Source of the DNA: Tomocerus qinae
Lineage: Eukaryota > Arthropoda > Collembola > Entomobryomorpha > Tomoceridae
NCBI GenBank assembly: GCA_020055645.1
Contig: CM034546.1
Location: 130,097,875 to 130,161,874, forward strand
DNA length: 64,000 nucleotides
Reading direction: 5' to 3'
The notes below the pieces were generated by a model that worked only from the letters and a program-made list of their open reading frames with translations, made no database searches and was not told where the DNA came from. Position numbers and translations under genes: made by a program. Below are positions 37,218 to 49,305 of the stretch, piece by piece (positions within the stretch are counted from its first letter, which is position 1; each line of letters opens with the position of its first letter).

Positions 37218-40200
37218 TTTTGATTTTCTACTTCCTTCTTTTCTGATACTAAACAGTCGAACTCGATTCAAACCTTGGCTTTCTAATGCAATACAAAACT
37301 TCAGCCTACAATTATACAGACTCTTATGTAATACGGATAAGCTGAAAATATCGTAGCAGCTTAGATGACAACTTTCCCAACTTAGAATAAGACTTTTTAA
37401 AACATGTTCAGTGCTGTGCTGTTCTGTATGTTAAGTAAAATAAATAATAATGAATAGGTAGTGTGAAAAAATATCTAATTTTGGATTGACCAATTTGTTA
37501 TGATGGATAAGTAACATTTGTTATTGCGCCCAAAAAACGGCAATGTGGTATGTAAGCTACTACACTCCGCTCTGCTTATGTTACTCCACCCGAGAATAAA
37601 TAAGCCATGATGACAAAATGGATATAAAGAAGTAGCTTTTATGTCATACGAGGTTTGCATGCATGCCAAGAAGATCTTATGGAGTTTATAAAATATATAA
37701 AAATAATAATTTAAAGTTAATCTGTATTTTAAAAAAATTATAGCTTTTTTGTTTCAATGGTTTTGACCTTTTGGTTCAGCTATTAACGTTTAGACTTGCT
37801 TATTATTATTCTTTTTCAGAAAGATGTCCCTTAAGCAAAATTATAGATGTGCCAGCATTAGAATTTCTACTACACCCAAATTCCAATCAAAAATGTCAAA
37901 AACTATTAGTCAGAATGTATTGTAATGATAGGACAGAAAAGCTAAATATTCAAGTCATTTCATAAAGCTAATTTACCAATTAATAACAAATATATCTACA
38001 TCCCAGAAGATCCCAGTCTTCAGGAACGGAATTAAATCGGAACTGTAGGTGGGTGGGTATAAGGTAGAGCAGATCATAAGCTATAGACTATAAAGTTTGG
38101 CTCACGAACGTAATTGAATTACAACCGTAGTGGAACATCAACATGAGTATGAGAAATATAAACTTGGAGGTCAGACTCATCGTCATTGGTTGGACTGTGT
38201 TAATATAGAAGTTGTATACACATTACGCATTTACAGCAGAAAGTCCCGATTACTTTGGTGAGTAAGATTCTCCGTCGTAAGAAAAATGTTTTAGCTAGTG
38301 GAGAACTATATAGTCTGACTTATCAAGATTTCCTGTTTTCTATTCTTATTTCTTCGTAATCAGAGAATCAAGAGTCTGAGTCAATTTTTTTGAAAATCAT
38401 CATAGTTACTAGCTAATTATAAGGATGTTGATTTAAAATTCCACCCTTTCTTTTTAGAATAAATTGGCACAAAAAACATACTACATAAAATGGTATAGTA
38501 CATGGTAGTATATGGTGACAATCTAAAAAGCATTTAAAAAACTCACTTTAATATTTCAGTGTACCGACTTATGCTAAATAGGAATTGAGGGAAAAAAAGC
38601 AAAAAGTACTCAGACTCCTAAGTCTGATTCTGATAGCTGTCTGCATATTCGTTGCCAACTTATAAAATCTTGATGACCTTATCCTTCTTTGAAATATTGT
38701 CAAGCACAGTTGTTTCATCAAGGTTCCCATGCATGCAAGCAATACTTATTCATACTGGCAACACATCAAAACATTTGTTTTTGATCATCTAAAAATTAAA
38801 GTAGGACGTCCAGGGGCAACTGGTAAATTACTTTGACTATCATATTGCCTCTTAGCTTTTTCGCAGCAAAAGAATCAACGCAAAAACCAATAGACCTACA
38901 AAAAAGTTTAAATAGGAGAAAAGATGCTCCATAACCCACACCCATTCGGCTTCGAACGAATATTTTAAACTTTTCTCTGTAGTTGCAATTAATTGCAAAT
39001 TCCGCACGAAAACGTTTATATCTTCAGGACCAATGTGTTTGAAATATTATAAAAGTAAGTCGGATTTACTCTGTGTTATATGTTCTTTATGATCTAAAAA
39101 ACTGTAACTCGGGTTCAGTGAATAAATTGCTTGTACTTGTCACCTTGTCAGTCAGTTTAATATGCTGAAGAGCTAGAATAATTATATAATCAAATTTTTT
39201 ATGATATTCTCCTGCTATTTGTTTTGACGGTGTCCATACAGGTCTAGATGACCCGATAGATTAAGCCAAAATCCCTTTGGTAGGGCCAAGGCCAAACTCT
39301 CAGTCAACTTAAAGTGGGGCGGCGAATGAGGCATGACTTTTCTCTTTTCTCTACTTAATTTATGTAAAATTGATTTTTCAAAAAACGATTTCAATCTTAC
39401 AAAATCTAGTTTGAAATGGAAAAGCATCTTGAAAACATGACAGTTTTGTTGAATTGAGTTTCCAATGTGCTGGAGGTCCAATCACGCATCCAGGAATTTG
39501 ACCTAGGGGGAGAGGGCACCAAAATATTTGTAAAATTAAGGAATATTCGCGCAAAGCCCGAACCCGTGAGCATCTCGATTTGCCCATGCCCGGTCGTAAG
39601 GGCATGTCGGGCACACGATTTTAGGCTTTTTCTACTATATATATTTACGGGTAGTTACGGGTGCCCACGGGCAGCATGAATTTTCCTGCCCGCCCGTGAC
39701 ATACCTTACTCGGTCACTACCCGCCCGTGCCCGTCCGTAACAATCGTTGGCCAGTATATGTGCCCGCCTATACCCGCCCGTGAGTATCCTTAATCCAGCC
39801 CGTACCCGACCGTGCATGCCGTGCAACTCTCTACATCAAACTCACTTTGTCACTCAACCTCAACACCAACAGTGAAAGAGAGTGAGACAGTGACAGTGAG
39901 ACAGATTGAATGAAGTTAACTTTACTTCGAAAGAAACTGTTTGTGTTTCAGTTCAGGTTCAGCAATACAGTACAGAGTACAGAGTACCGTGCAATTACTG
40001 CAATCTTAAAACTGCGAGAGAGCAAAGCCCGCGGTAGTTTTAAAAATTGAGGAAAAATGATTTTGATTTTCACGTTTCATTTAATTCGCTAGTTTTCATT
40101 CAGTACTAAATACTAAATACAATAACAAATAACCAATAATAATTACCAACATTTTAAACAGGTGTTTTAAACGGTTAAGAGAAGTGGAAATGGGCTGATT

Positions 40201-40284
40201 TTTGTACGGTAAAACTAAATAGTAATGTTTTTTTTCGTATATTTATATTTGGCCATAATTTTGATTTCTAAAATTGACCATTTG
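37218..40284. other. Intergenic; two orphan exon-like frames
   Basis: Two unassigned traces. A 3'-terminal-exon-like frame (+) at about 37820-37965 follows a good acceptor (tctttttcag) and contains LEFLLHPNSNQKCQKLL. A frame (-) at 38852-39044 ends in a hydrophobic segment (FVGLLVFALILLLRKS). Around 39480-39830 there is a diverged CACGCATCCAG hAT end followed by repeated CCCGTGCCCG/GCCCGCCCGTG motifs. Nothing else is seen. Confidence 0.35.
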
Positions 40285-41142
40285 ACTGTTCTGTATTCAC
40301 GCAGCGGCCGGCTGAATTTAGGCAGCGGTACCTCGTTGCCGATGTCGCCGGTGTCGCCGGTGTTGCCGGTACACATTGTTGCCAAATCATTTTTTACCGG
40401 CGACACCGGCAACACCGGCGACACCGGCAACACCGGCAACACCGGTGACACCGGCGACACCGGCAACACATTCCACATACCCATCTGATTGCCTTTATCA
40501 CTTATAGTTTAATATATATAATTGAACAAGCGGTCTATATATTCCGGATATCTATAATATAATCCTAGACTTTTTAAATTTATCCACCTATGTATGTATG
40601 GTAGGGAGAGCCGAATGATTTCATAATATGCAAATATCCAGTCCATGTTGTAATCCCAGACTTGATAAGCACTATGCACAATTTCTAGTAACTAACAAAC
40701 ATGAAACATAACATAAATGAAATAAACAAATTATCGACAGTTATCATTATGAATAAAAAATTATTAGGTTATGTTCGTTATATTCATAATATAAGTGGTA
40801 AAGGCAATCAGATGGGTATGTGGAATGTGTTGCCGGTGTCGCCGGTGTTGCCGGTGTCTCCGGTGTTGCCGGTGTCGCCGGTAAGAAAGTTATTTGGCAA
40901 CAATGTGTACCGGTAACACCGGCAACAACGGCAACACCGGCAACGAGGTACCGCTGCCTAAATTCAGCCCAGCGGCCCATTAGCGAGACACTGAGACATT
41001 AAAAACATAGACCCAACAGCTGAGTTTCGGTCCGCCGCAGTGTCCATAAACCATTAGGCGGTCGGCCGAAAGTCGGCTGTAGGTCTATCTTTTTAATGTC
41101 TCAGTGTCTCGCTAATGGGGCGTTGAGTGAATAGCCAACTGG
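40285..41142. repeat. Composite foldback with CCGGTGTTG/CCGGTGTCG 9-mer arrays
   Basis: The arms at about 40300-40510 and 40785-40978 are inverted copies. Each carries GCAGCGGTACCTCGTTGCC (or its complement), a run of 9-bp CCGGTGTTG or CCGGTGTCG units, and the sequence beside ATGGGTATGTGGAATG. A second inverted repeat, 40978-41119 (CATTAGCGAGACACTGAGAC and complement), is attached to the right arm. The outermost ends TATTCACGCAGCGGCC and its rough complement near 41120-41140 suggest one composite unit. The array frames are not protein genes. Confidence 0.75.
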
Positions 41143-41393
41143 TCCGTTGGTTTAACATTTATCTGGATTTCTGCAATGATGGTCTAAACTAAAGTCTAAA
41201 AATACGCCTCTGCTTTTAATACTTTTAGATGCAGGGCGGTGACCTAATATGATTGGGGGATTTACATCAAGACAAAATAAATCAAATACAGAGGAAAAGT
41301 CAATTATTAACATTAGGTCGCGTGTGTGGAATTATCCTTTTGTCTCCTTCCATAAACAGTAGCAAAAAACAATTGGCCAGCTTTATTCGTTTG

Positions 41394-42263
41394 ATGTCCA
41401 AATCAAAATCTTGTTTATATTTTAGTAGTAAAGCTATTGAATATACTAGCAAAATGGCATACAGATGGTACGTCCCTGTGGGTCAATGGCAGCCAACCGA
41501 AGATCAACTTCTTCGGATATCGTCAGTAATTCAGCCAGAAGAAAAAGCAAGAATTGCCCGTTTTCATTACATGAAGGACTCAAAGTCTTCCGTCGTAGGT
41601 CGTCTTCTTATTAGGAAACTACTGTGTTTGGAGACTAAATCTGAAAACCATCAAATAAAACTAATACGGGACAGTCGCAATAAGCCAATTCTTAAAGAAC
41701 CTTCATCCAACATCAATTTCAACGTTAGCCATCAGGGAAATTTTGTTGTTATCGCATCAGATCCATCGGTGAAACAATTAGGGATCGATGTGATGAATAT
41801 TGAAAGACCACGAAGCTGCGAAAGTATTGACGAGTATTTCCGGCTGATGAAAAGTGTATTTACGGACAACGAGTGGAATCAAATTAAAGGAACCAGTTTA
41901 AATTCACCCATTGCTAATTTTACAAGATTTTGGTGCTTAAAAGAATCATATGTTAAAGCTATTGGTTTAGGCATTGTAATTGATCTAAGATCTGTAGATT
42001 TTTATACCCAAAGTGATTTAAAATCAGGAGATGTGATAACCGACACCAAAGTTAAAGTTGATGGCATTTTACAAAAGGTTTGGACATTTGAAGAGCAATT
42101 TTTAGACGCTTCTCATATTGTTGCAGTAGCAAAAGACGGAAGTAGCCCAGCTGTTGATTTTCAAGAAAAGGATTTGAACTATTTGATTGAAGATATGAGC
42201 CAATTATGCGACTCTGATGAAAATTGGAGCAAATCATTTTTAGATAAGCCTATTAGCCCTTGA
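41394..42263 (+). CDS. AASDHPPT: 4'-phosphopantetheinyl transferase (AASDHPPT type)
   Basis: Transfers the phosphopantetheine arm of CoA to acyl-carrier domains (fatty-acid synthase, aminoadipate-semialdehyde dehydrogenase, 10-formyl-THF dehydrogenase), in cytosol. One uninterrupted frame of 289 aa from the ATG at 41394. A second in-frame ATG at 41454 (MAYRWYV) aligns best with the family start, giving 269 aa. Signature segments are INFNVSHQGNFVVIA, then LGIDVMNIERP with the metal-binding Asp, then FTRFWCLKESYVKAIGLG with the conserved Trp, Lys-Glu and Lys. The 20-residue N-terminal extension, if used, is Ser/Lys-rich and could be a weak mitochondrial signal. The gene lacks introns, so a retroposed origin is possible, but the frame is clean and the active-site residues are kept. 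Confidence 0.92.
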   Translation: MSKSKSCLYFSSKAIEYTSKMAYRWYVPVGQWQPTEDQLLRISSVIQPEEKARIARFHYMKDSKSSVVGRLLIRKLLCLETKSENHQIKLIRDSRNKPILKEPSSNINFNVSHQGNFVVIASDPSVKQLGIDVMNIERPRSCESIDEYFRLMKSVFTDNEWNQIKGTSLNSPIANFTRFWCLKESYVKAIGLGIVIDLRSVDFYTQSDLKSGDVITDTKVKVDGILQKVWTFEEQFLDASHIVAVAKDGSSPAVDFQEKDLNYLIEDMSQLCDSDENWSKSFLDKPISP

Positions 42264-45200
42264 AATGCGTTTATATTGTAAAATATTATAAAATTATAAA
42301 CTGTCATGTACGAAAGTCACTTCCGAGGACAATAATTTTTGATTAGGTATTCAAAAATATGATAGTTACCGATAGACTGAGGACATTTTTAGTACCATAC
42401 TGGTACCACTCAATCTCAAGCAATGTAATGAATCTATCTATCTTTGGCCATAACCATCGATTTAATAAATTGGCACAAAACTCATGTATAAATTCTAGAA
42501 ATTATTGGTACATTTTTAATCCGATATTTTTTCTCACATTTCACATTTGTATTCACGTCACGACTTTCCGAGAATAGCCATGAATGCATAGTAGCCAACC
42601 CTAAAGAATTTTCTATCTGGCTGTTGCCTTGATGGCTTGGTATTTTTATAACCTTACCTTACCTTATAATATTATCTAATTTCCTTTTCGTAATGTTACG
42701 ATACTTCTATAATCTAGCCATATTATATAACATTTTTATAAATATAAAATATTTTATATCTGTCATTTATGGGATTTCCTTTCAAAACTATTGAAAAATA
42801 TTGTTTATGGTGAGTACAGGAAATGAGTTTTGTGGAAATAATAATATAAAATTTAAAGAATAAATCCTTTATACTTTGTACTGGTGTCGTTTCTGTAGAT
42901 TATTACTATTTTATTAACTGGCAACTTGTCGCATAAGTTTATGGGAATACCCATACCCATCATCTCTCCGTTCATCTGTCGAGGTTCAGATTTTATTTCT
43001 GTCAGATTTCAGTCAATCAGACGGCTATCCGCAACTCCCCATGTACATATTATATCTATTGTGATTGTGAATATATGCACATTTACAGTAACTATAAACC
43101 TATGAAACAACAAAAGGAACCATTATTTCAATATAAGTTATTTTGGGGATTTTTCAAATTCGGAGTTATAAATTCATCAGAATTTACTGAAATTTTCTAC
43201 TTTTATTACCAAAAAATATGTCGACTGCTTGCTGGTGGTGGTGGGCAAGGAAGTTGGAAATTCTGAGAGGTTAGCCGACATGGAACGGTTGTTTATTTAA
43301 TGTTGACACCCATCTGACCTTACATTCGTTTTTATGAAAAATTTGGATTTAAGACTAAATTGTCAATTTTCGCAAAATAACATTTCAGAATTTAATGCAT
43401 GGAGAAGGCCTGTTTCAACTCCCTATTATTTATTCTTGTACTATAGGTCTGTACTGCAGGTAGCTAGTTGTACAGGTTGGATCAGTTGTCATGTTGTCAA
43501 AAATACACTCAGATTCAGCTGTAGTTCATGAATACAAAATACACTCAGGCCTCGACCTCTTCGTTTTCACTCCTCCGTTCTCCCTCCACCACACAAATTA
43601 CCACTTGACTCATTGACCCCATAAGCGTGACTTCAGTGAACTTCTTGGAAGAATTTCATTCTGACATCGGCACTAATAATCTACAAATACGACACCTGGA
43701 TATTCATGCAATATTTGATCACAACCTGTAGCCTTGTAGGGTTTGCGGGCTTTGCAATGCAATAGAGGAAGTTCATGAACACCATCATCGGCGTCTATCG
43801 GTGTACGTTCAAAACTCCACGCAAAGGCATCCGACATGAATGAATTCTTGTATGCTCCACAGCTATAACCATGGCTTCAAATTACTTCTAGAAAAGAACA
43901 AAATTTCAAAAAAACATTTTGTTTGAAAATGTAATATACGCTTAATCAAAGTCCATTGCTACCTCTATATTGTAATCGTAGACTTGATAAAGCAATAAAT
44001 TCACCTACCTATACATTATCTATGTATGTATGTATGTCTTGGTATGGCTGTCGTAAGAGCAATATGCATATTACAAAAAATGAACTACGCTTTGGGTTAA
44101 TATTTAGTATTTTGAAATTCAACCTAAATGTTGACACGTAAATCTTTCGAAATTCAATAGCAACTCTGGTGGCCTAGTGCAGTATAAATGTAATGGTGTA
44201 CGCTATAAAGTGTACGCAAGGCCATATTGAGGGGAGGGGCATTGGGGGCAAATACCCCCCCCCCCGAAATACAAGAAGGGAAATGTTTTCTCAAAATACC
44301 AAAAAATTTCGCGTTTCACGTGATTTCATGTGATTTTTAGGCTACTTTTGACTCATTTTAGACAAAATAAGCCAAAATTTTTCGCGAATATGCCTAATAT
44401 ATATAGTCCTATCATATCATTGCCCCATCCTAAATCGACTTCTAAATACGGTCTGGGTGTACGGAAAACATATAATTATGTGTGCTACTGAGTTCATTGA
44501 TGCACGGAATTTTTTTTCGAAAGTGAAAATAGTATTGAATTTTTGTTTGTTTTTTTTGGATGAAAAATAAAAAATAGTTAATTTGTAGGCCATGATCACA
44601 GCCATGCCATGAGGCATACAAGACTTTATGTCGGGTGCCTTTACGGGGACCTTTCAAACGTACACAAATGGTGGTTTGCTTGGTGTTTGTTGTGGAACTC
44701 TTCTATTATCTTCCCGCTTCGTGCATGCTTAGCGTAAGTAGCCAGCCGTTCAGCTGTTCAGTTCTTTAGATGCATGCACAATACACACAACGAAAGTAGT
44801 TCTTTTGGTTTTAAATTTTTGGGTGAGCTAGTTTTTTGACAGTTAGTTTTTACAACAATCATTAAAGCAAGTCAAGTATTTTCTAAACCTTAAAGGCACT
44901 TGTTAATTAAGATTAAAAATAAGGTACATGCATTTTATACTTTTTACGATGAAAGAATTCAACTAACTGACTAACTATCAACTACTATGAACTAGGAACT
45001 AGAATTCGACATGTTTTCTTAATAACTCTTTTACACTTGTCTTGTCACTTGTCCTTAATTCTTTTTCTGGCCTGTCATTTGTTACTAACTAAACAGTAAT
45101 TAATTTCTACAATTTTCAAAATTCAATGTTGTTGACTTCATTCTGGTATTATGGTCTGATTTCTGAATCATTAATGTCAATCATTTGGTTTCTTGTCCTG

Positions 45201-45398
45201 GTGTAAGACACTACCAATATAATAAGTAAGTAAATAATCGAATTTACCGACGGACCAGGAGGTTACCAATTAAATTGTTAGCAGGTGTATTAAATAGTTT
45301 TATATTTATGGCATAAACGGCTCGCTTGGGATGTATCATTTAAAATCAATATTTAATATTCTTTAATTTTTCAGTAAGCTAAAACCAACGAAGCTAAG
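42264..45398. other. Intergenic, no gene seen
   Basis: AT-rich. Around 44224-44290 there is a GGGGAGGGGCATTGGGGGC stretch followed by a run of C, resembling the subterminal region of the window's hAT MITE family. A likely 5' UTR splice acceptor for separase (ttttcag at 45368-45374) lies at the right end. Confidence 0.45.
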
Positions 45399-48300
45399 AT
45401 GACTACCAGACAGCAAAGACCACAGAGATTTATGAGCCGATTTGCATGGCGTCACAAAGGAACTTTATTAACTCTGAGGGAGAGACCAATTAAAGAAAAT
45501 GAGAAAGATGATAATATCAAATCTGAAACTTCGGTTGTCGATAAAAGTAAGCAAGTCACCGCCAATGCAAATTGTGAACTGTACTGGAACCACGTAGCTA
45601 GAATGAGATTGAGTGAAGTAAACAAAGGGAAAGAAGTAAAAGAAAAAGTCCGAGAAAAAACTATTATTTTAAAAAAAACAAAGTTGGAAGTCCGTCGTCA
45701 CTATCTGAAATCCATCGTTCTCGATCCAAATCATGAGATACACAAAAAGGAGATTCCTGAGTTTATTGCCATTTTCCAACAAAGTTATGCCACGCTGCGA
45801 GATTGGGCAGTTATAGAAGACGCTATTAAGAAATGGGAAAAGAATTCTAAATCACCATCTCGCGAGTCAGTTGCTAAACTATTAAATATTTCATTAGCGA
45901 ATTTGAACTCTTTTAACATATATCCAGCATTTACAACCATCAAAATGGCGGAATGCTTAAAAAAGTTGACTTGTCATTTTAATTTTGTCGGTAAGTAAAA
46001 ATGGTCCTTCTGTCGAATTTGAATAACAAGATTTTAATTGTGTTTAAAACACTTTTTAACATTTAATATAGTATTTATTTGCAATATTTGATGTTTTCAT
46101 TTAGATATTTGTAAAATTGATGGAATTTCCGCTTGGCAGCAAGGAAATTTTGAACGTTCGGCATACATGTTTTCAGAAGCACTTGGAATTAGGCTAAAGA
46201 AGGAAACGATTCACAAAAACTTTAAACAAACAAAGTAAGAAATACCCAACAGGAACTTATTGTGACAGTATTTAATAGAAAGAGTGTAATTAAAGTTTTT
46301 TGTTTTTCTTAAACAGTGATCGTTACAAAAGGTCGTATATGGAAACTTTAGAAGACAAGGAGAAACAAGACAATAGCAAAGTTTTTAATCAGCGTATAAA
46401 AGACAATATAACCTTTGGGAAAGACATGAATTCGTTTTATACAGATGTCAACTCTTTAAATCCAAGTAAATAAGCTCTTTATTAATTTTAGAAATGTTTC
46501 TTGTACGTTTTGAAATAGATTTAACTTTAATGCACTCATTTTCAGATTGGAATATTTGTCAATTTACTACTGGACTGCACAACAAATGCCGATTTGGGAA
46601 TAAGTACATAAGGAAAACATACAACCCTACTTTGTTTTTAAGTAGCTTCAATGGCGTTATGCTGAAAGTAAGAATTGGTGGAATTAATTAAATTTTTATT
46701 TTTATTTTCAAAAAAGTAATTATTACATTAACAATTTTGTCATAAAGAAATCCAAATGCACATTTGTCGTAAATCTTGCTCCACCGGAAGAAAACGAAAT
46801 GCCTTGTAATTTAATGGCTCGATTTCAAAATATTTTGAAGAGAAACAAACAAAATACAAGCCTTCCCTGTACAATCAGTCGTGCTGAGTATTGGAACCGG
46901 AGAAAAGTTCACAATCAGGCATTAAAGGTAGTTCATTGAAAATTTATCCGTAATGAAAACCTAATAGTCGATTATAATTTAATTGCAATATTTATTGTAA
47001 ATAGGAATTTACAATTTCAATGGAGGATTGGGTTGGATTTTGGACATTTTTGCTTCCCGGGAACATAAAGAGTACAAATATACAGAACAAAATAAAAAAA
47101 GCCATCAAGGACATTGCCATTAAAATTAACAGAACTTTAAACGAACACGAACAATTATTCTTGTACAAACTAATAGAAAATTTTAACTTTCTTCAACTTT
47201 CTGTAAGACAAATGTACAAATATATCGGACTGATTTTAAACGTAAGCCCAGATCTTAATGAATCACTAATTGAGAAAATAGCGTCAGTTTCTTACTCTTT
47301 TGATGAGTTAAGCCCAAGACATCCGACAATTTTAATATTGGATAACGTAAGTAAATTTTTTATAATTTTTCTTCGTGAAATTCCTTCTAGCGTGGATTAC
47401 AATTAATCTTAATTGCTTTTGTTTTTATTAACAGGTAGTAGAAAGCATGCCTTGGGAATGCATCAGCTGTTTGAGAACAACTGATGTTACACGAATGCCG
47501 TCCATTGGTTCACTCAAGTGTCTGGTCAATACAACTAAAGCAGTTTGTCCCAAGTACCCCACCGTTGCCAAGAAAAATCAATGTACATTTATTGTCAACT
47601 CTGATGGGAGCCTAAAGAAAACACAAGAACGGTTGGAAACTTATTTCAGAAGCCGTCCGTCTTGGACTCCTTTTGTTGCTCAAAAACCAAGTTTACAAGA
47701 AGCTCAACAAATACTGAAAAGGAAGGACATAATGCTGTAAAGAACATTTTAAATCTATTCAACTTGTGTAAAATAGTTAATTTTTTAGCGTTTTGACTTT
47801 AACGTATTAATTAAATAATGTATCAGTATCTCTAATAGTGTATAATGTTAACATAATATTATTATATTCAACCAAAAATCTTTGATAGGCATTATAAATA
47901 ACAGTCAATTACTATTTATCAAGTTTGCTCAACTTTGAAATTATTTTTGAAAATGTTTCATTTGATTTTAGTTATTGTGGTCATGGAACTGGTTCGACAA
48001 TTTTCCCCGACTTCATTGTAACAAAGTTGCTGTGTAAGTCTATTCCGTTGGTCATGGGATGTTCTAGTGTGAGACTTAAAGGACTTCAACATAGGCGATT
48101 CCCAAAATATATAGTTAATGCCTACATGTCTTCAGGATGGTAATTTCAGAAATATTATTCAAGTTTGTACATTATTCAAGAACATTTGTGTTAAATTATT
48201 ATTATTTATTATGTAGCATCAGCATGGTCGGATTTTTGTGGGACATCACGGATCTTGACTGCGATAGACTGACAATGGATTTGTTGGAAAGGTGGATTCC

Positions 48301-48463
48301 AGGCTCTGATCTTCCTCCAGTACTTCCGCTTTTTGACAGTAGTACAAAGCGTGAAAGGACAAAATGCCTCGCAACATCTGTTCGATTGTCCCGAAGTGCC
48401 GCAGTTAATTTCCTCACTGGAGCCGGTATTGTTAATTATGGAATACCAATTAATTCAGACTAA
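45399..48463 (+). CDS. ESPL1: Separase (cohesin-cleaving cysteine protease), compact
   Basis: Clan CD protease that cleaves the cohesin kleisin at anaphase and is held in check by securin. Nine exons: 45399-45990, 46105-46234, 46317-46465, 46546-46667, 46748-46927, 47005-47346, 47435-47736, 47972-48139, 48217-48463. All phases close, giving 743 aa. The C-terminal protease domain starts before MPWECISCLR and VTRMPSIGSL. The catalytic His610 sits in YCGHGTG and Cys636 in VMGCSS. FLWDITDLDCDR is the conserved segment after the active site. The N-terminal 500 residues are helical with basic stretches. Vertebrate and yeast separases are 1600-2200 aa, while the fly enzyme is about 630 aa with a separate partner (Three rows), so this gene resembles the short arthropod form. 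A splice acceptor just before the ATG suggests a 5' UTR intron. Confidence 0.93.
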
Positions 48464-49305
48464 GAATTAAGACTATACTTGTGCAATTATTTGGAGTATT
48501 CTGGGACTTCAAAATTCTAAATATCAATGCAATTAAAATGCGGCAAATCTATTTAATTACTATATTATCCTCTCCCGACGTACAAATTATTGTGTACAAT
48601 GATTTGTGATTTTTAACTATTTTATATATTATATACAACCAGCTTAACCCAGGTGTAACTTGTATCTGCGTAATCAATTAACAAAAATTATGCATGAAAA
48701 GAGATTCAAATTATATGACTCAGCATCGTCATAACGTCATTTAGTATAATATTATGCCACGTACAAACTGGAAAACTAAACGAATTACAAAATTGCAAAA
48801 ATTGTATTCTCAGCACATATTTGTGTACAACTAATAATTAATGACTTTTATATTTATTGTACGTATTTTGTGTGAATAAAAATGATGTTTCACTTTTCAA
48901 TTTTAAATATAATCCTGTTAGTTGCTAATATTGAATTTTTGTTGGTTTTGTTGTAAACATATGTAAAGTCGACATTAAACTAAAATTGTACCATGTTGGT
49001 ACAATTTTAGTGCAGTGCAGTGTTAATTTTAGTGCAGACTTGGAATTAAACTCGGAATGAATAGATGTCTGCCCTAGCCTAATGCGCTTATCAACTGTGC
49101 ATGTATATGTAACGGCATTGAAAAATAATGAGGCAGAGAGTGTGGGTGATAAAATGGATTTATTTGATTCCCATGTACACATTAATTAGTATAGATAAAT
49201 ATTTTAGTTGTATTTATAAGTGTCGAGGTCAATTTATTTAGTTGGAGATTTTTGGCAGCAGAATTGTAACTTAAGGAATCACCCGTGAATTATAAGTCAG
49301 TCATT
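48464..49305. other. Intergenic between convergent genes
   Basis: Shared 3' flank of separase (+) and the myofilin-like gene (-). It contains AATAAA-like signals (for example near 48876) and a local inverted repeat ACCATGTTGGTACAATTTTAGTGCAGTGCAG region near 48990-49040. No exon is seen. Confidence 0.5.

Noticed and set aside
44224-44290. G- and C-run near a possible MITE
   Set aside because: Resembles the hAT family core, but terminal repeats and target duplication could not be located.
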